From positions 1 to 9,900 of the forward strand of contig SSTA01000060.1 in assembly GCA_009469685.1 (NCBI GenBank): 9,900 bases of DNA. The letters are read 5' to 3'. Under the pieces are notes generated by a model. That model ran no database searches and was not told the DNA's origin. It saw nothing but the letters and a program-made list of their open reading frames with translations. This document shows, piece by piece, positions 1 to 6,755 of this stretch (position 1 is the stretch's first letter; each line of letters starts with the position of its first letter). Source of the DNA: Azonexaceae bacterium (GTDB taxonomy: Bacteria > Pseudomonadota > Gammaproteobacteria > Burkholderiales > Rhodocyclaceae). Both the position numbers and the translations under genes were made by a program.

Positions 1-1217
1 CGGGCGCTGATGGTAAACGGCAGTCTTTCCCCGTAGCGACCGTCATGGCTGCCGTCGGCATCCTCCAGTTGAGGATGGACGAAGAAGGGGAGCGGACCGC
101 GGCTTCCCGGCAGCGGAACGTCGCTGCCGACGTTGAAGACCACCCAGTTCATTTCCCAGACGCCGAAGAGAATCTTGCGCAGGGCGGCGAGCTTACTGTC
201 CCGGTCGGAAATGCCTTCGAGGGCGATTACCCGCCGCACATCGCTGGGATCGACGGGGATCCAGCCGTAGCCGGGGACGTAGAACTCGGCGCGCACGTGC
301 TGCGCAGCCGTCGCCCGGTCGTCCACCAGGCCGAGGCTGCGAAAGAGGCGGGAAGGGCCAATCCGCAAGCCATAGACGCAGCGGGCCGGGATGCCGATTC
401 CCCGGCACAGCGCCACCAGGAGACCGTTGATGTCGGCCGAGCGGCCCCCATACTGACGGGTCTCCAGCTGCCGCCGGATATCGCCGCTCCCGACGCCGGG
501 CATGGCCGGATCGTAGACGGTGTTTTCGATCACCCAGTCGTAAAGCGCCTTCACCTGGGCCACCGGATCCTTGATCCGACCGACGATGCGCTCGCCGAGC
601 CGGTGAGCCTCTTCGTCGTTGGGGATCAGGCGCGAGGCCTGGAGATTGCGCCGCAGGATGTCTTCCCGTTCCGGGGCGACGGTGCGGCGGGTGACGTCGA
701 AATGCCGGTCGGCGGTGGTCACCGTGGTGGTGAGCTTCATCTGGGGCTCGGCACCGCTGCTCCATTCGCAATGGAAGACCTCGAGATCGCCGTCGGGCAG
801 ACGGCGCAGGCTTGCAGTCTCCGGATTTCCCTTCCACGAATGGCCCAGGGTGCGCTGAAAGAGCATGTCCTGATTGAGGGGGAGGGGCAGCCACAACCGG
901 GTCGGCCCCAGGGCGCGGCGTAGCTGGACCGTGGTCGTGATTTCGTAGGTCCGCCACTCGTCGGGAGGCTCCTGGGCCTTGACCGGAGGGAGCCGGCTTG
1001 CCGACGAACCCTGTGGCGGATGTTCGATGACCGGTGCATCCGCGCTATGGACCACGGGGGCTGCCGGTTTCGGGGGGGATTCGGGGGTCGGCTTGCTCAC
1101 CCGCCTGGCACCTGCGCGCGCCTTGGGCGGCGGTGTCGCCGGCTTCTTCTTGGCCGCCAGGACTTCGCTCCCGACCAGGGACGCAGCAGCGGCAGCGAGA
1201 AAATGGCGGCGTTTCAA
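1..1217 (-). CDS. Transglutaminase-fold exported protein with Ser at the catalytic Cys position (3' end outside window)
   Basis: Seen: 405 codons are open from a TTG start, and the gene continues past the left edge. The start was chosen because GGAGG (1224-1228) lies 6 nt upstream and because the N terminus reads as a Tat-like signal peptide (K2-R3-R4-H-F-L, an Ala-rich stretch to about A22). A Pro/Lys/Ala-rich linker follows (about 23-85), then a domain of roughly 310 residues. Residues 257-279 (GGRSADIN, then LCRGIGIPAR) match the transglutaminase core, followed by H307 in QHVRAEF and D323 in PVDPSD. Known: this fold normally uses a Cys-His-Asp triad as a protease, amidase or cross-linking enzyme. 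Odd: the usual Cys in the GG-K/R-C-x-D motif is S260 here, while His and Asp are kept. Cysteines at 150, 271 and 280 are not at the catalytic position. Inferred: a periplasmic transglutaminase-like protein that is either catalytically inactive or uses serine. Its substrate is unknown. Confidence 0.85.
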   Translation of the reverse strand, partial: MKRRHFLAAAAASLVGSEVLAAKKKPATPPPKARAGARRVSKPTPESPPKPAAPVVHSADAPVIEHPPQGSSASRLPPVKAQEPPDEWRTYEITTTVQLRRALGPTRLWLPLPLNQDMLFQRTLGHSWKGNPETASLRRLPDGDLEVFHCEWSSGAEPQMKLTTTVTTADRHFDVTRRTVAPEREDILRRNLQASRLIPNDEEAHRLGERIVGRIKDPVAQVKALYDWVIENTVYDPAMPGVGSGDIRRQLETRQYGGRSADINGLLVALCRGIGIPARCVYGLRIGPSRLFRSLGLVDDRATAAQHVRAEFYVPGYGWIPVDPSDVRRVIALEGISDRDSKLAALRKILFGVWEMNWVVFNVGSDVPLPGSRGPLPFFVHPQLEDADGSHDGRYGERLPFTISA

Positions 1218-1223
1218 GAGCGT

Positions 1224-1228
1224 CCTCC
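1224..1228 (-). promoter_or_regulatory. Ribosome binding site of the transglutaminase-like gene
   Basis: GGAGG on the minus strand lies 6 nt before the TTG at 1217-1215. This site decides the start, because no in-frame ATG near the N terminus would keep the Tat-like signal sequence. Confidence 0.75.
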
Positions 1229-1248
1229 GAATGACAGGCTTGGGCAGA

Positions 1249-1278
1249 AACGAAAAGGCCGTGTCGCTAGACACGGCC
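1249..1278 (-). terminator. Intrinsic terminator after the PIN-PhoH gene
   Basis: A perfect 9-bp inverted repeat (GGCCGTGTC at 1257-1265, GACACGGCC at 1270-1278) encloses a 4-nt loop. Read on the minus strand it is followed at once by TTTTCGTTT, the U-rich tract of a rho-independent terminator. The stem begins 18 nt after the PhoH stop codon. Read on the plus strand there is no T tract, so it acts in the minus direction. It lies just before the transglutaminase-like gene, which must therefore be expressed by read-through or from a promoter not identified here. Confidence 0.85.
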
Positions 1279-1296
1279 CCCAAACATTGGCTCGAA

Positions 1297-2718
1297 TTAT
1301 AGCACTTCGGCTGCGTGATCGGCGAGGCGCGAGCGCTCTCCCCGCTGCAGTGTGATGTGTCCGGAATGGGGCCATCCCTTGAAACGATCGACGACGTAGG
1401 TGAGCCCCGAACTGCCTTCGGTCAGATAGGGAGTGTCGATCTGGGCGATATTGCCCAGGCAGACCACCTTGGTGCCGGGTCCTGCCCGGGTGACCAGGGT
1501 TTTCATCTGCTTGGGCGTGAGGTTCTGCGCTTCGTCGATGATCAGGTATTTTTTGATGAAGGTGCGGCCGCGCATGAAATTCAGGGATTTCACCTTGATC
1601 CGCGAGCGAATCAGGTCACGGGTGGCCGCGCGACCCCACTCGCCGCCGTAGGGGCCGCCTTCGTCCTCGCTATGATTGAGGACGTCCAGATTGTCCTCGA
1701 GAGCGCCCATCCAGGGGGCCATTTTTTCTTCCTCGGTCCCCGGCAAAAAACCGATGTCCTCTCCCACCGGAACCGTGACCCGGGTCATGATAATCTCGGT
1801 GTAGAGCTTGGTTTCGAGGACCTGGGTCAGGCCTGCGGCCAGCGTCAGCAGCGTTTTCCCGGTCCCGGCCTGGCCCAGCAGGGTGACGAAGTCGATTTCC
1901 GGGTTCATGAGCAGATTCATGGCGAAATTCTGCTCCCGGTTGCGGGCTGTGATGCCCCACACCGCATTCTTGGGATGGGTGTAATCGACCAGGGTTTCCA
2001 GGACTGCGGTCTTGCCGCTGGCTTCCTTGACGATGGCCGCAAAGCCGTCGGTTTCCAGCCAGACGAATTCGTTGATCAGCAGATTGGGGCACAGCGGTCC
2101 CTTGATTCGATAAAAGGTCTTGCTGTCGCGTTTGCCCGACTCCATCCCCTGGCCGTGCTTGTCCCAGAAATTGTTGGGCAAGGCGCGGGTACCGGTGTAG
2201 AGGATGTCTGTGTCCTCAAGCACCTTGTCGTTGAAGTAGTCCTCTGCAGGCAACCCCAGGGAGCGGGCCTTGATCCGCATATTGATGTCTTTGGACACCA
2301 GGATGACCGAACGGCTGGGGTGCTTGCGCTGGAGGTGGATGACCACGGCCAGGATCTGGTTGTCCACTTTCGAGGTGGGCAGTGCGGGCGGGAGCTCCGA
2401 ACTGATGGCTTCGGTCTGCAGAAACAGATGTCCCGATGCCAGCTTGCTTGACGGCTCGTACAGCGGGATGCCGTTGTCGATGGCGTCATCGCCCTTGGCC
2501 AGCAGGTCGTCGAGGATGCGGGAAACCTGGCGGGCATTGCGGGCGATTTCCGACATGCCCTTCTTATGATTGTCCAATTCCTCCAAGGTCATCATCGGGA
2601 TGAAGACGTCGTGTTCCTCGAAGCGGAAAAGGCAACTGGGATCGTGCATCAGCACGTTGGTGTCGAGGACGAAAATCTTGCTGGCTGGATTCTTCTTGGC
2701 TGCGTTCTGGCGCGGCAT
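1297..2718 (-). CDS. PIN domain-PhoH ATPase fusion protein (PhoH2/YlaK-like)
   Basis: Predicted cytosolic protein of 473 aa, fusing an N-terminal PIN nuclease-type domain to a C-terminal PhoH P-loop ATPase. Seen: the PIN domain (about 14-150) has acidic residues D19 in VLDTNVLMHD, E46/E47 in TLEELDNHKKG, D119 in KVDNQIL and D144 in SKDINMR. A linker and beta-rich stretch (about 160-260) follows. The PhoH domain has Walker A GQAGTGKT (282-289), Walker B IIDEAQN (D395, E396) and the typical C-terminal RSRLADHA. Known: mycobacterial PIN-PhoH fusions (PhoH2) act as ATP-dependent RNA helicase/ribonucleases. Similar single-chain proteins are common in betaproteobacteria but their role there is poorly defined. 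The ATG at 2718 was chosen because the 23 extra codons of the longer frame would overlap the peroxiredoxin gene. Its Shine-Dalgarno is weak (GGAAAA, about 8 nt upstream). It is probably co-transcribed with the peroxiredoxin 31 nt upstream and ends at the terminator at 1249-1278. Confidence 0.93.
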   Translation of the reverse strand: MPRQNAAKKNPASKIFVLDTNVLMHDPSCLFRFEEHDVFIPMMTLEELDNHKKGMSEIARNARQVSRILDDLLAKGDDAIDNGIPLYEPSSKLASGHLFLQTEAISSELPPALPTSKVDNQILAVVIHLQRKHPSRSVILVSKDINMRIKARSLGLPAEDYFNDKVLEDTDILYTGTRALPNNFWDKHGQGMESGKRDSKTFYRIKGPLCPNLLINEFVWLETDGFAAIVKEASGKTAVLETLVDYTHPKNAVWGITARNREQNFAMNLLMNPEIDFVTLLGQAGTGKTLLTLAAGLTQVLETKLYTEIIMTRVTVPVGEDIGFLPGTEEEKMAPWMGALEDNLDVLNHSEDEGGPYGGEWGRAATRDLIRSRIKVKSLNFMRGRTFIKKYLIIDEAQNLTPKQMKTLVTRAGPGTKVVCLGNIAQIDTPYLTEGSSGLTYVVDRFKGWPHSGHITLQRGERSRLADHAAEVL

Positions 2719-2749
2719 CGGGAATTTTTCCGTTAGTTTTTGGGAGGAT

Positions 2750-3205
2750 TCAAAGAGACTGCACGAATTCGAGCACTTCCTGGACATGTCCGGGGACCTT
2801 GACGCCGCGCCACTCGCGGCGCAGTAGACCTTGGCGGTCGGCTACGAAAGTGCTGCGCTCGATTCCGCGTACAGCCTTGCCGTACAGATTCTTCATTTTC
2901 ATCACGCCAAAGAGCGAACAAGCCGTCTCGTCCGTATCGGAGAGCAGCGCGAAGGGCAGATTCTGCTTGGCCTTGAAGTTTTCATGGGACTTCAGGCTGT
3001 CCCGGGATATCCCGACGACGACCGCCCCGGCGGCCGTGAAATCGGCATGCAGGTCGCGAAATTGCTGGGCTTCGGTCGTGCACCCGGGGGTGCTGTCCTT
3101 CGGGTAGAAATAGATCACCAGCACCTTTCCGCGAGCGGCGGCTGACGAGAAGCTGCCGCCGCCGGTGGCCGGTAGGGTGAAGTCGGGCAGGGGACTGTCG
3201 ATCAA
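2750..3205 (-). CDS. bcp: Bcp/PrxQ-type thioredoxin-dependent peroxiredoxin
   Basis: Predicted 151-aa cytosolic thiol peroxidase that reduces hydrogen peroxide and organic hydroperoxides, normally recycled by thioredoxin. Seen: the peroxidatic motif YPKDSTPGCTTEA places the active cysteine at C42. The supporting arginine is in RGIERSTFV (R117), and the length matches the Bcp family. The start is TTG: the frame has no ATG near the expected N terminus, GGAG lies 6 nt upstream of this TTG, and the protein then begins MIDSPLPDFTLP, as Bcp proteins do. An open extension runs upstream toward tig but has no family character. The resolving cysteine of E. coli Bcp, five residues after the peroxidatic one, is Gln here (Q47). 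The only other cysteine is C96, in DETACSLFG. The enzyme may therefore work as a 1-Cys form or use C96. It is the first gene of a likely operon with the PIN-PhoH gene. Confidence 0.92.
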   Translation of the reverse strand: MIDSPLPDFTLPATGGGSFSSAAARGKVLVIYFYPKDSTPGCTTEAQQFRDLHADFTAAGAVVVGISRDSLKSHENFKAKQNLPFALLSDTDETACSLFGVMKMKNLYGKAVRGIERSTFVADRQGLLRREWRGVKVPGHVQEVLEFVQSL

Positions 3206-3207
3206 GG

Positions 3208-3217
3208 CGTGCTCCGG
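3208..3217 (-). promoter_or_regulatory. Ribosome binding site region of bcp
   Basis: On the minus strand CCGGAG precedes the TTG at 3205-3203, with 6 nt between GGAG and the start codon. It supports the short TTG-initiated protein over any longer version. Confidence 0.6.
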
Positions 3218-3235
3218 AATGTCATTCGGCAGCCA

Positions 3236-3265
3236 ATTGTGGAGACATTCGCGAGCCAGGGTCAA
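3236..3265 (-). promoter_or_regulatory. Candidate sigma70 promoter for bcp-phoH
   Basis: On the minus strand TTGACC (3265-3260, 5 of 6 to the -35 consensus) is followed after 18 bp by CACAAT (3241-3236, 4 of 6 to the -10 consensus). Transcription would begin about 24 nt before the bcp start codon, leaving room for its ribosome binding site. This is a pattern match only. Confidence 0.4.
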
Positions 3266-3407
3266 GGGTTCCGGAAATTGGCGCAAGTAGCAGAAAGACC
3301 GCCATCGATGTCCAAACAGTCCTTCGCGCCTCGAAAGCGTCTGCCGACAAGTCGCCGTGTTATTATTCTCCGCTTTATTTTTTGCCCCGTAGCCACAAGG
3401 ATTTTTC

Positions 3408-4712
3408 ATGGAAGCGACTTCCGCCCAAGCCAACGCACTTGAACGCCGCATCGACCTTTCCATCGCCATCGCCGAGGTCGAAAAGAATCTGGACGACCGT
3501 CTGAAGCGGATGGGCCGCAATATCAAAATGCCGGGATTCCGGCCGGGCAAGGTTCCTTTCAGCCTGGTCAAGCAGCAGTATGGCGCCCAGGCCCGGCACG
3601 AAGTGCTCTCCGAAGCGCTCGATCAGGCGTTCGGCGCTGCGGTGACGGGGCAGAAGTTACGGGTCGCGGGCTATCCGCGCATCGAGCCCAAGGTCAGCGA
3701 AAGCACGACCCACCTCGAATTCTCCGCCATTTTCGAGGTCTACCCAGAGTTCGTTCCCGGCGACGTCAGTGTCTGTGAAGTCGAGCGTCCAACCCTGGAG
3801 GTGGGTGCAGCCGAAGTGGACAAGACCCTGGACATCCTCCGCAAACAGCGAGTTGAATATGTTGCAGCCGACCGCCCCGCTGCCAAGGAGGATCGTGTGG
3901 TCATCGATTTCCTGGGCAAGAAGGATGGCGTTCCCTTCGAGGGCGGCCAAGCATCCGACTACGGCTTCGTCCTCGGCCAGGGCCAGATGCTGCCGGATTT
4001 CGAAGCGGCGGTCGAAGGCCTTGGGGCGGGGGGCACGAAGACTTTCGACATGACCTTCCCGGCCGACTACTTCTCCAAGGACTTGGCCGGCCAGACCGTT
4101 CAGTTCGAAATCACGGTGAAATCCGTTCTGGCTCCTAGCCTGCCCGAAGTCGACTCAGATTTCGCCCTCTCCATGGGCATTGCAGATGGTGACGTCGCCA
4201 AGATGCGAGCCGAAATCGAAGCCAACCTCAAGCGTGAGGTCAAGCGCCGCATCGACAGCAAGGTCAAGGATCAGGTCATGGATGCTCTGCTCAAGGCCAA
4301 TCCTATCGCTATTCCCAATGCTCTGGTGGAGATGGAAGTGCAGCGTCTGGTCCAGGCGGCAACGCAGGATATGGAACAGCGAGGCATGAAGAGCAAGGAT
4401 TTTCCGATCAAGCCCGAATGGTTCGCCGACCAGGCCAAGCGTCGCGTTAGTCTTGGCCTAATTCTTGCTGAAGTGGTCAAGGCGGAACAACTCCACGCCA
4501 AGCCCGATCAGGTCAAGGCGCTGGTGGAGGAGACCGCCCAGAGCTACGAGCATCCCGAGGAGGTGATCCGCTGGTATTACGCCCAGCCCCAACGTCTCGG
4601 CGACGTTGAAGGAATCGCCATCGAAAACAATGTGGTTGCCTGGGTTCTGAGTAAGGCTAAGGTGAGTGATAAAGTGGTGGCGTTCGACGATCTGATGGGC
4701 CAGAAGGCTTGA
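3408..4712 (+). CDS. tig: Trigger factor, ribosome-associated chaperone and prolyl isomerase
   Basis: Predicted 434-aa chaperone that docks on ribosomal protein uL23 at the exit tunnel and shields nascent chains. Seen: the N-terminal ribosome-binding domain carries the signature loop GFRPGKVP (43-50). The FKBP-type peptidyl-prolyl isomerase domain spans about 162-241, from [13 protein letters not shown] through [12 protein letters not shown]. The rest is the helical C-terminal arm domain that forms the substrate cradle. Length matches E. coli trigger factor (432 aa). The ATG is preceded by AAGGA 5 nt upstream. It is first in the tig-clpP-clpX-lon order, and clpP begins 44 nt after its stop without a visible terminator, so tig and clpP are probably co-transcribed. 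Nothing is unusual beyond family variation. Confidence 0.97.
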   Translation: MEATSAQANALERRIDLSIAIAEVEKNLDDRLKRMGRNIKMPGFRPGKVPFSLVKQQYGAQARHEVLSEALDQAFGAAVTGQKLRVAGYPRIEPKVSESTTHLEFSAIFEVYPEFVPGDVSVCEVERPTLEVGAAEVDKTLDILRKQRVEYVAADRPAAKEDRVVIDFLGKKDGVPFEGGQASDYGFVLGQGQMLPDFEAAVEGLGAGGTKTFDMTFPADYFSKDLAGQTVQFEITVKSVLAPSLPEVDSDFALSMGIADGDVAKMRAEIEANLKREVKRRIDSKVKDQVMDALLKANPIAIPNALVEMEVQRLVQAATQDMEQRGMKSKDFPIKPEWFADQAKRRVSLGLILAEVVKAEQLHAKPDQVKALVEETAQSYEHPEEVIRWYYAQPQRLGDVEGIAIENNVVAWVLSKAKVSDKVVAFDDLMGQKA

Positions 4713-4756
4713 GTCACAAAACCGACAAACGTCCGAAATACGACAGAGGAAGCGCG

Positions 4757-5386
4757 ATGAACATCGACCACAGAAGCGATTGGGAGCCCCAGGGCCTGGG
4801 CCTGGTGCCCATGGTGATCGAACAGAGCGGTCGCGGTGAGCGCGCCTACGACATCTATTCCCGCTTGTTGCGGGAGCGGGTGGTCTTCCTGGTTGGCCCG
4901 GTCAATGACGCCACTGCCAATCTGGTGGTGGCGCAACTTCTGTTCCTGGAAGCGGAGAATCCAGACAAGGACATCTACTTCTACATCAATTCCCCGGGAG
5001 GCTCGGTGACGGCAGGTCTGTCGGTATACGACACCATGCAGTTCATCAAACCCGACGTTTCCACCCTCTGTATCGGTCAGGCCGCGTCCATGGGAGCCTT
5101 CTTGCTCACCGCCGGCGCCAAGGGCAAGCGTTTCGCCCTGCCGAACTCCAGAATCATGATCCACCAGCCGCTGGGGGGTTTCCAGGGACAGGCCTCGGAC
5201 ATTGCCATTCACGCCAAGGAAATCCTCTCCATCAAAGATAAGCTGAACCGGATCATGGCTGACCATACCGGACAGCCGATCGATCGCATTGAAAAGGATA
5301 CTGATCGAGATAATTTCCTTTCGGCCGCGGAAGCGGCAGAATACGGATTGATCGACAAGGTCCTGTCCCGTCGCGAGTTGGCCTGA
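4757..5386 (+). CDS. clpP: ATP-dependent Clp protease proteolytic subunit
   Basis: Predicted 209-aa serine peptidase. It forms two stacked heptameric rings and degrades proteins unfolded and fed in by ClpX (or ClpA if present elsewhere). Seen: the full catalytic triad is at precursor positions S111 (GQAASMGAF), H136 (MIHQPLGG) and D185 (DTDRDNF), the same numbers as in E. coli ClpP. The oxyanion and substrate-strand motif SPGGSVTAG is at 79-87. The N terminus probably contains a short propeptide removed on maturation, as in E. coli. The ATG at 4757 was chosen because GAGGA (4746-4750) lies 6 nt upstream and the protein then has the family length. A longer reading from a TTG overlapping the tig stop adds 16 residues without family character. 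clpX follows after 23 nt, consistent with an operon. Confidence 0.97.
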   Translation: MNIDHRSDWEPQGLGLVPMVIEQSGRGERAYDIYSRLLRERVVFLVGPVNDATANLVVAQLLFLEAENPDKDIYFYINSPGGSVTAGLSVYDTMQFIKPDVSTLCIGQAASMGAFLLTAGAKGKRFALPNSRIMIHQPLGGFQGQASDIAIHAKEILSIKDKLNRIMADHTGQPIDRIEKDTDRDNFLSAAEAAEYGLIDKVLSRRELA

Positions 5387-5409
5387 CGGGTCAAGAACTA
5401 GGGGATATC

Positions 5410-6672
5410 ATGTCCAAAGGCGGCCAGGAAAAACTGCTGTACTGCTCCTTCTGCGGCAAGAGCCAGCACGAAGTGAAGAAACTCATCGCCGGCCCATCGG
5501 TGTTCATCTGCGACGAGTGCATCTCGCTATGCAATGACATCATTCGTGATGAACTCCCCGAGGAAGCGGGCAAGGGATCCGGATCCGATCTCCCGACGCC
5601 CAAGGAAATCTGTTCCATCCTCGATCAATACGTCATCGGCCAGGAGGTCGCCAAGCGCATCCTTTCGGTGGCGGTGTATAACCATTACAAGCGCCTGCGT
5701 CACCATTCGAAGACTGCCGATGACGTGGAATTGGCCAAGAGCAACATTCTCCTGGTCGGGCCCACCGGATCGGGCAAGACCTTGCTTGCCCAGACCCTGG
5801 CGCGGTTGCTCAACGTACCCTTCGTCATGGCAGATGCCACAACCCTCACGGAAGCCGGCTATGTCGGCGAGGACGTGGAAAACATCATCCAGAAGCTGCT
5901 GCAAAAGTGCGATTACGACATCGAAAAGGCGCAGCAAGGCATCGTCTATATCGACGAAATCGACAAGATTTCCCGCAAGTCCGACAATCCCTCGATCACC
6001 CGCGACGTTTCGGGAGAGGGCGTCCAGCAGGCGCTCCTGAAGCTTATCGAAGGCACCATTGCCTCGATTCCTCCCCAGGGAGGCCGCAAACACCCGAATC
6101 AGGATTTCGTTCAGGTCGATACCACCAACATCCTTTTCGTGTGTGGCGGCGCCTTCGATGGCCTGGAAAAGATCATCCGCAATCGCTCGGAAAAGGGCGG
6201 TATCGGATTTGCTGCCCAGGTCAAGAGCAAGGATGACCAGAAGGCTGTCGGCGAGATCCTTCGCAGCGTCGAACCCGAGGATTTGATCAAGTTCGGCCTG
6301 ATCCCGGAATTGATCGGCCGACTTCCTGTGGTGGCCACGCTCCAGGAACTCGAGGAGGCCGCTCTGGTACAAATCCTGATCGAGCCTAAGAATGCCCTCA
6401 TCAAGCAGTACCAGAAGCTTTTCGGCATGGAAGGCGTCGAACTGGAAGTGCGCCCGTCGGCCCTGTCGGCCATTGCCCGCAAAGCTCTGGAGCGCAAAAC
6501 CGGCGCTCGGGGCCTGCGTTCCATTCTCGAGCAAGTGCTCTTGGACACCATGTACGAACTCCCCGGCATGGAGAATGTCTCAAAGGTGGTCATCGACGAG
6601 AGCACGATCAGCGGCGATAACCAGCCCCTGGTGATTTACGCCGAACAACCGAAAGTTTCCGGCTCCAACTGA
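5410..6672 (+). CDS. clpX: ClpX, unfoldase and specificity subunit of ClpXP
   Basis: Predicted 420-aa hexameric AAA+ unfoldase that recognises degradation tags such as ssrA and translocates substrates into ClpP. Seen: the N-terminal C4 zinc-binding domain has C12, C15, C34 and C37. Walker A GPTGSGKT is at 117-124 and Walker B YIDEID has D182/E183. The pore-2 RKH loop is at 226-228. The IGF loop that docks on ClpP is at 265-267. The arginine finger is R304 in LIGRLP, and the sensor II arginine is R367 in GARGLRS. All sit within three residues of their E. coli positions. The ATG has a strong AGGGG (5400-5404) 5 nt upstream. Because the IGF loop is present and clpP is adjacent, ClpXP is the expected complex. 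No T-tract terminator follows the gene. Confidence 0.97.
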   Translation: MSKGGQEKLLYCSFCGKSQHEVKKLIAGPSVFICDECISLCNDIIRDELPEEAGKGSGSDLPTPKEICSILDQYVIGQEVAKRILSVAVYNHYKRLRHHSKTADDVELAKSNILLVGPTGSGKTLLAQTLARLLNVPFVMADATTLTEAGYVGEDVENIIQKLLQKCDYDIEKAQQGIVYIDEIDKISRKSDNPSITRDVSGEGVQQALLKLIEGTIASIPPQGGRKHPNQDFVQVDTTNILFVCGGAFDGLEKIIRNRSEKGGIGFAAQVKSKDDQKAVGEILRSVEPEDLIKFGLIPELIGRLPVVATLQELEEAALVQILIEPKNALIKQYQKLFGMEGVELEVRPSALSAIARKALERKTGARGLRSILEQVLLDTMYELPGMENVSKVVIDESTISGDNQPLVIYAEQPKVSGSN

Positions 6673-6693
6673 GAGCCGCCGGCCGTCAGGCCG

Positions 6694-6721
6694 CTTGAAA
6701 TCCAGAATTTCGTCCCCAGTT
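6694..6721 (+). promoter_or_regulatory. Predicted sigma32 (RpoH) heat-shock promoter of lon
   Basis: CTTGAAA (6694-6700) is a perfect match to the sigma32 -35 element. After a 13-bp spacer comes CCCCAGTT (6714-6721), which differs at one position from the CCCCATNT -10 consensus. The promoter starts 22 bp after the clpX stop, and the -10 ends 34 bp before the lon ATG, so transcription would begin near 6728. Known: lon is a heat-shock gene under sigma32 in E. coli and many other proteobacteria. Position and element match make this one of the best-supported regulatory calls here. Confidence 0.8.
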
Positions 6722-6730
6722 GCTGGGGAC
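6712..6730. repeat. Perfect 8-bp inverted repeat over the lon promoter -10 region
   Basis: GTCCCCAG (6712-6719) and CTGGGGAC (6723-6730) form an exact palindrome with a 3-nt centre, TTG. No T tract follows on either strand, so it is not a standard intrinsic terminator. It contains the -10 of the predicted sigma32 promoter and spans the expected transcription start. It could be an operator, or a 3' hairpin on clpX read-through RNA. Neither role is proven. Confidence 0.7.
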
Positions 6731-6755
6731 GAACCCCAACCCACAAGGCGTGACA

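Larger units (their letters stand above)
3206..3407. other. Divergent intergenic region between bcp and tig
   Basis: About 200 bp separate the two divergent start codons. The bcp side holds the candidate promoter at 3236-3265. The tig side becomes AT-rich at 3359-3382. There TATTAT (3361-3366) resembles a -10 box but has no good -35 at the right distance, so the tig promoter is not assigned. AAGGA (3398-3402) is the likely tig ribosome binding site. No consensus sigma32 promoter, small ORF or RNA gene was seen. Confidence 0.6.

Noticed and set aside
45..923. Long plus-strand open frame (292 codons)
   Set aside because: It is antisense to the transglutaminase-like gene, which has a signal peptide, a ribosome binding site and conserved motifs. 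The plus-strand product has no recognisable domain and arises from high G+C.
193..957. Minus-strand open frame (254 codons) overlapping the transglutaminase-like gene
   Set aside because: It is in a different frame from the one encoding the transglutaminase motifs, and its product is Arg/Pro-rich low-complexity sequence typical of out-of-frame translation.
1315..2451. Plus-strand open frame of 378 codons
   Set aside because: It is a complete antisense shadow of the PIN-PhoH gene with no motif or ribosome binding site.
2719..2787. Longer N terminus for the PIN-PhoH protein
   Set aside because: It would overlap the 3' end of bcp by 38 nt and adds Ser/Cys-rich sequence unrelated to the family. 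The ATG at 2718 places the PIN domain normally.
3338..3378. Possible tig promoter with TATTAT at 3361-3366
   Set aside because: The -10-like box is plausible but no -35 with more than half the consensus bases sits 16-18 bp upstream, so no promoter is called.
4709..4756. Upstream TTG start for clpP overlapping the tig stop
   Set aside because: The 16 added residues have no family character, while the ATG at 4757 has a strong ribosome binding site and gives the standard ClpP length and residue numbering.
5527..6534. Minus-strand open frame of 335 codons opposite clpX
   Set aside because: It is antisense to an intact, fully conserved clpX. No domain was recognised.
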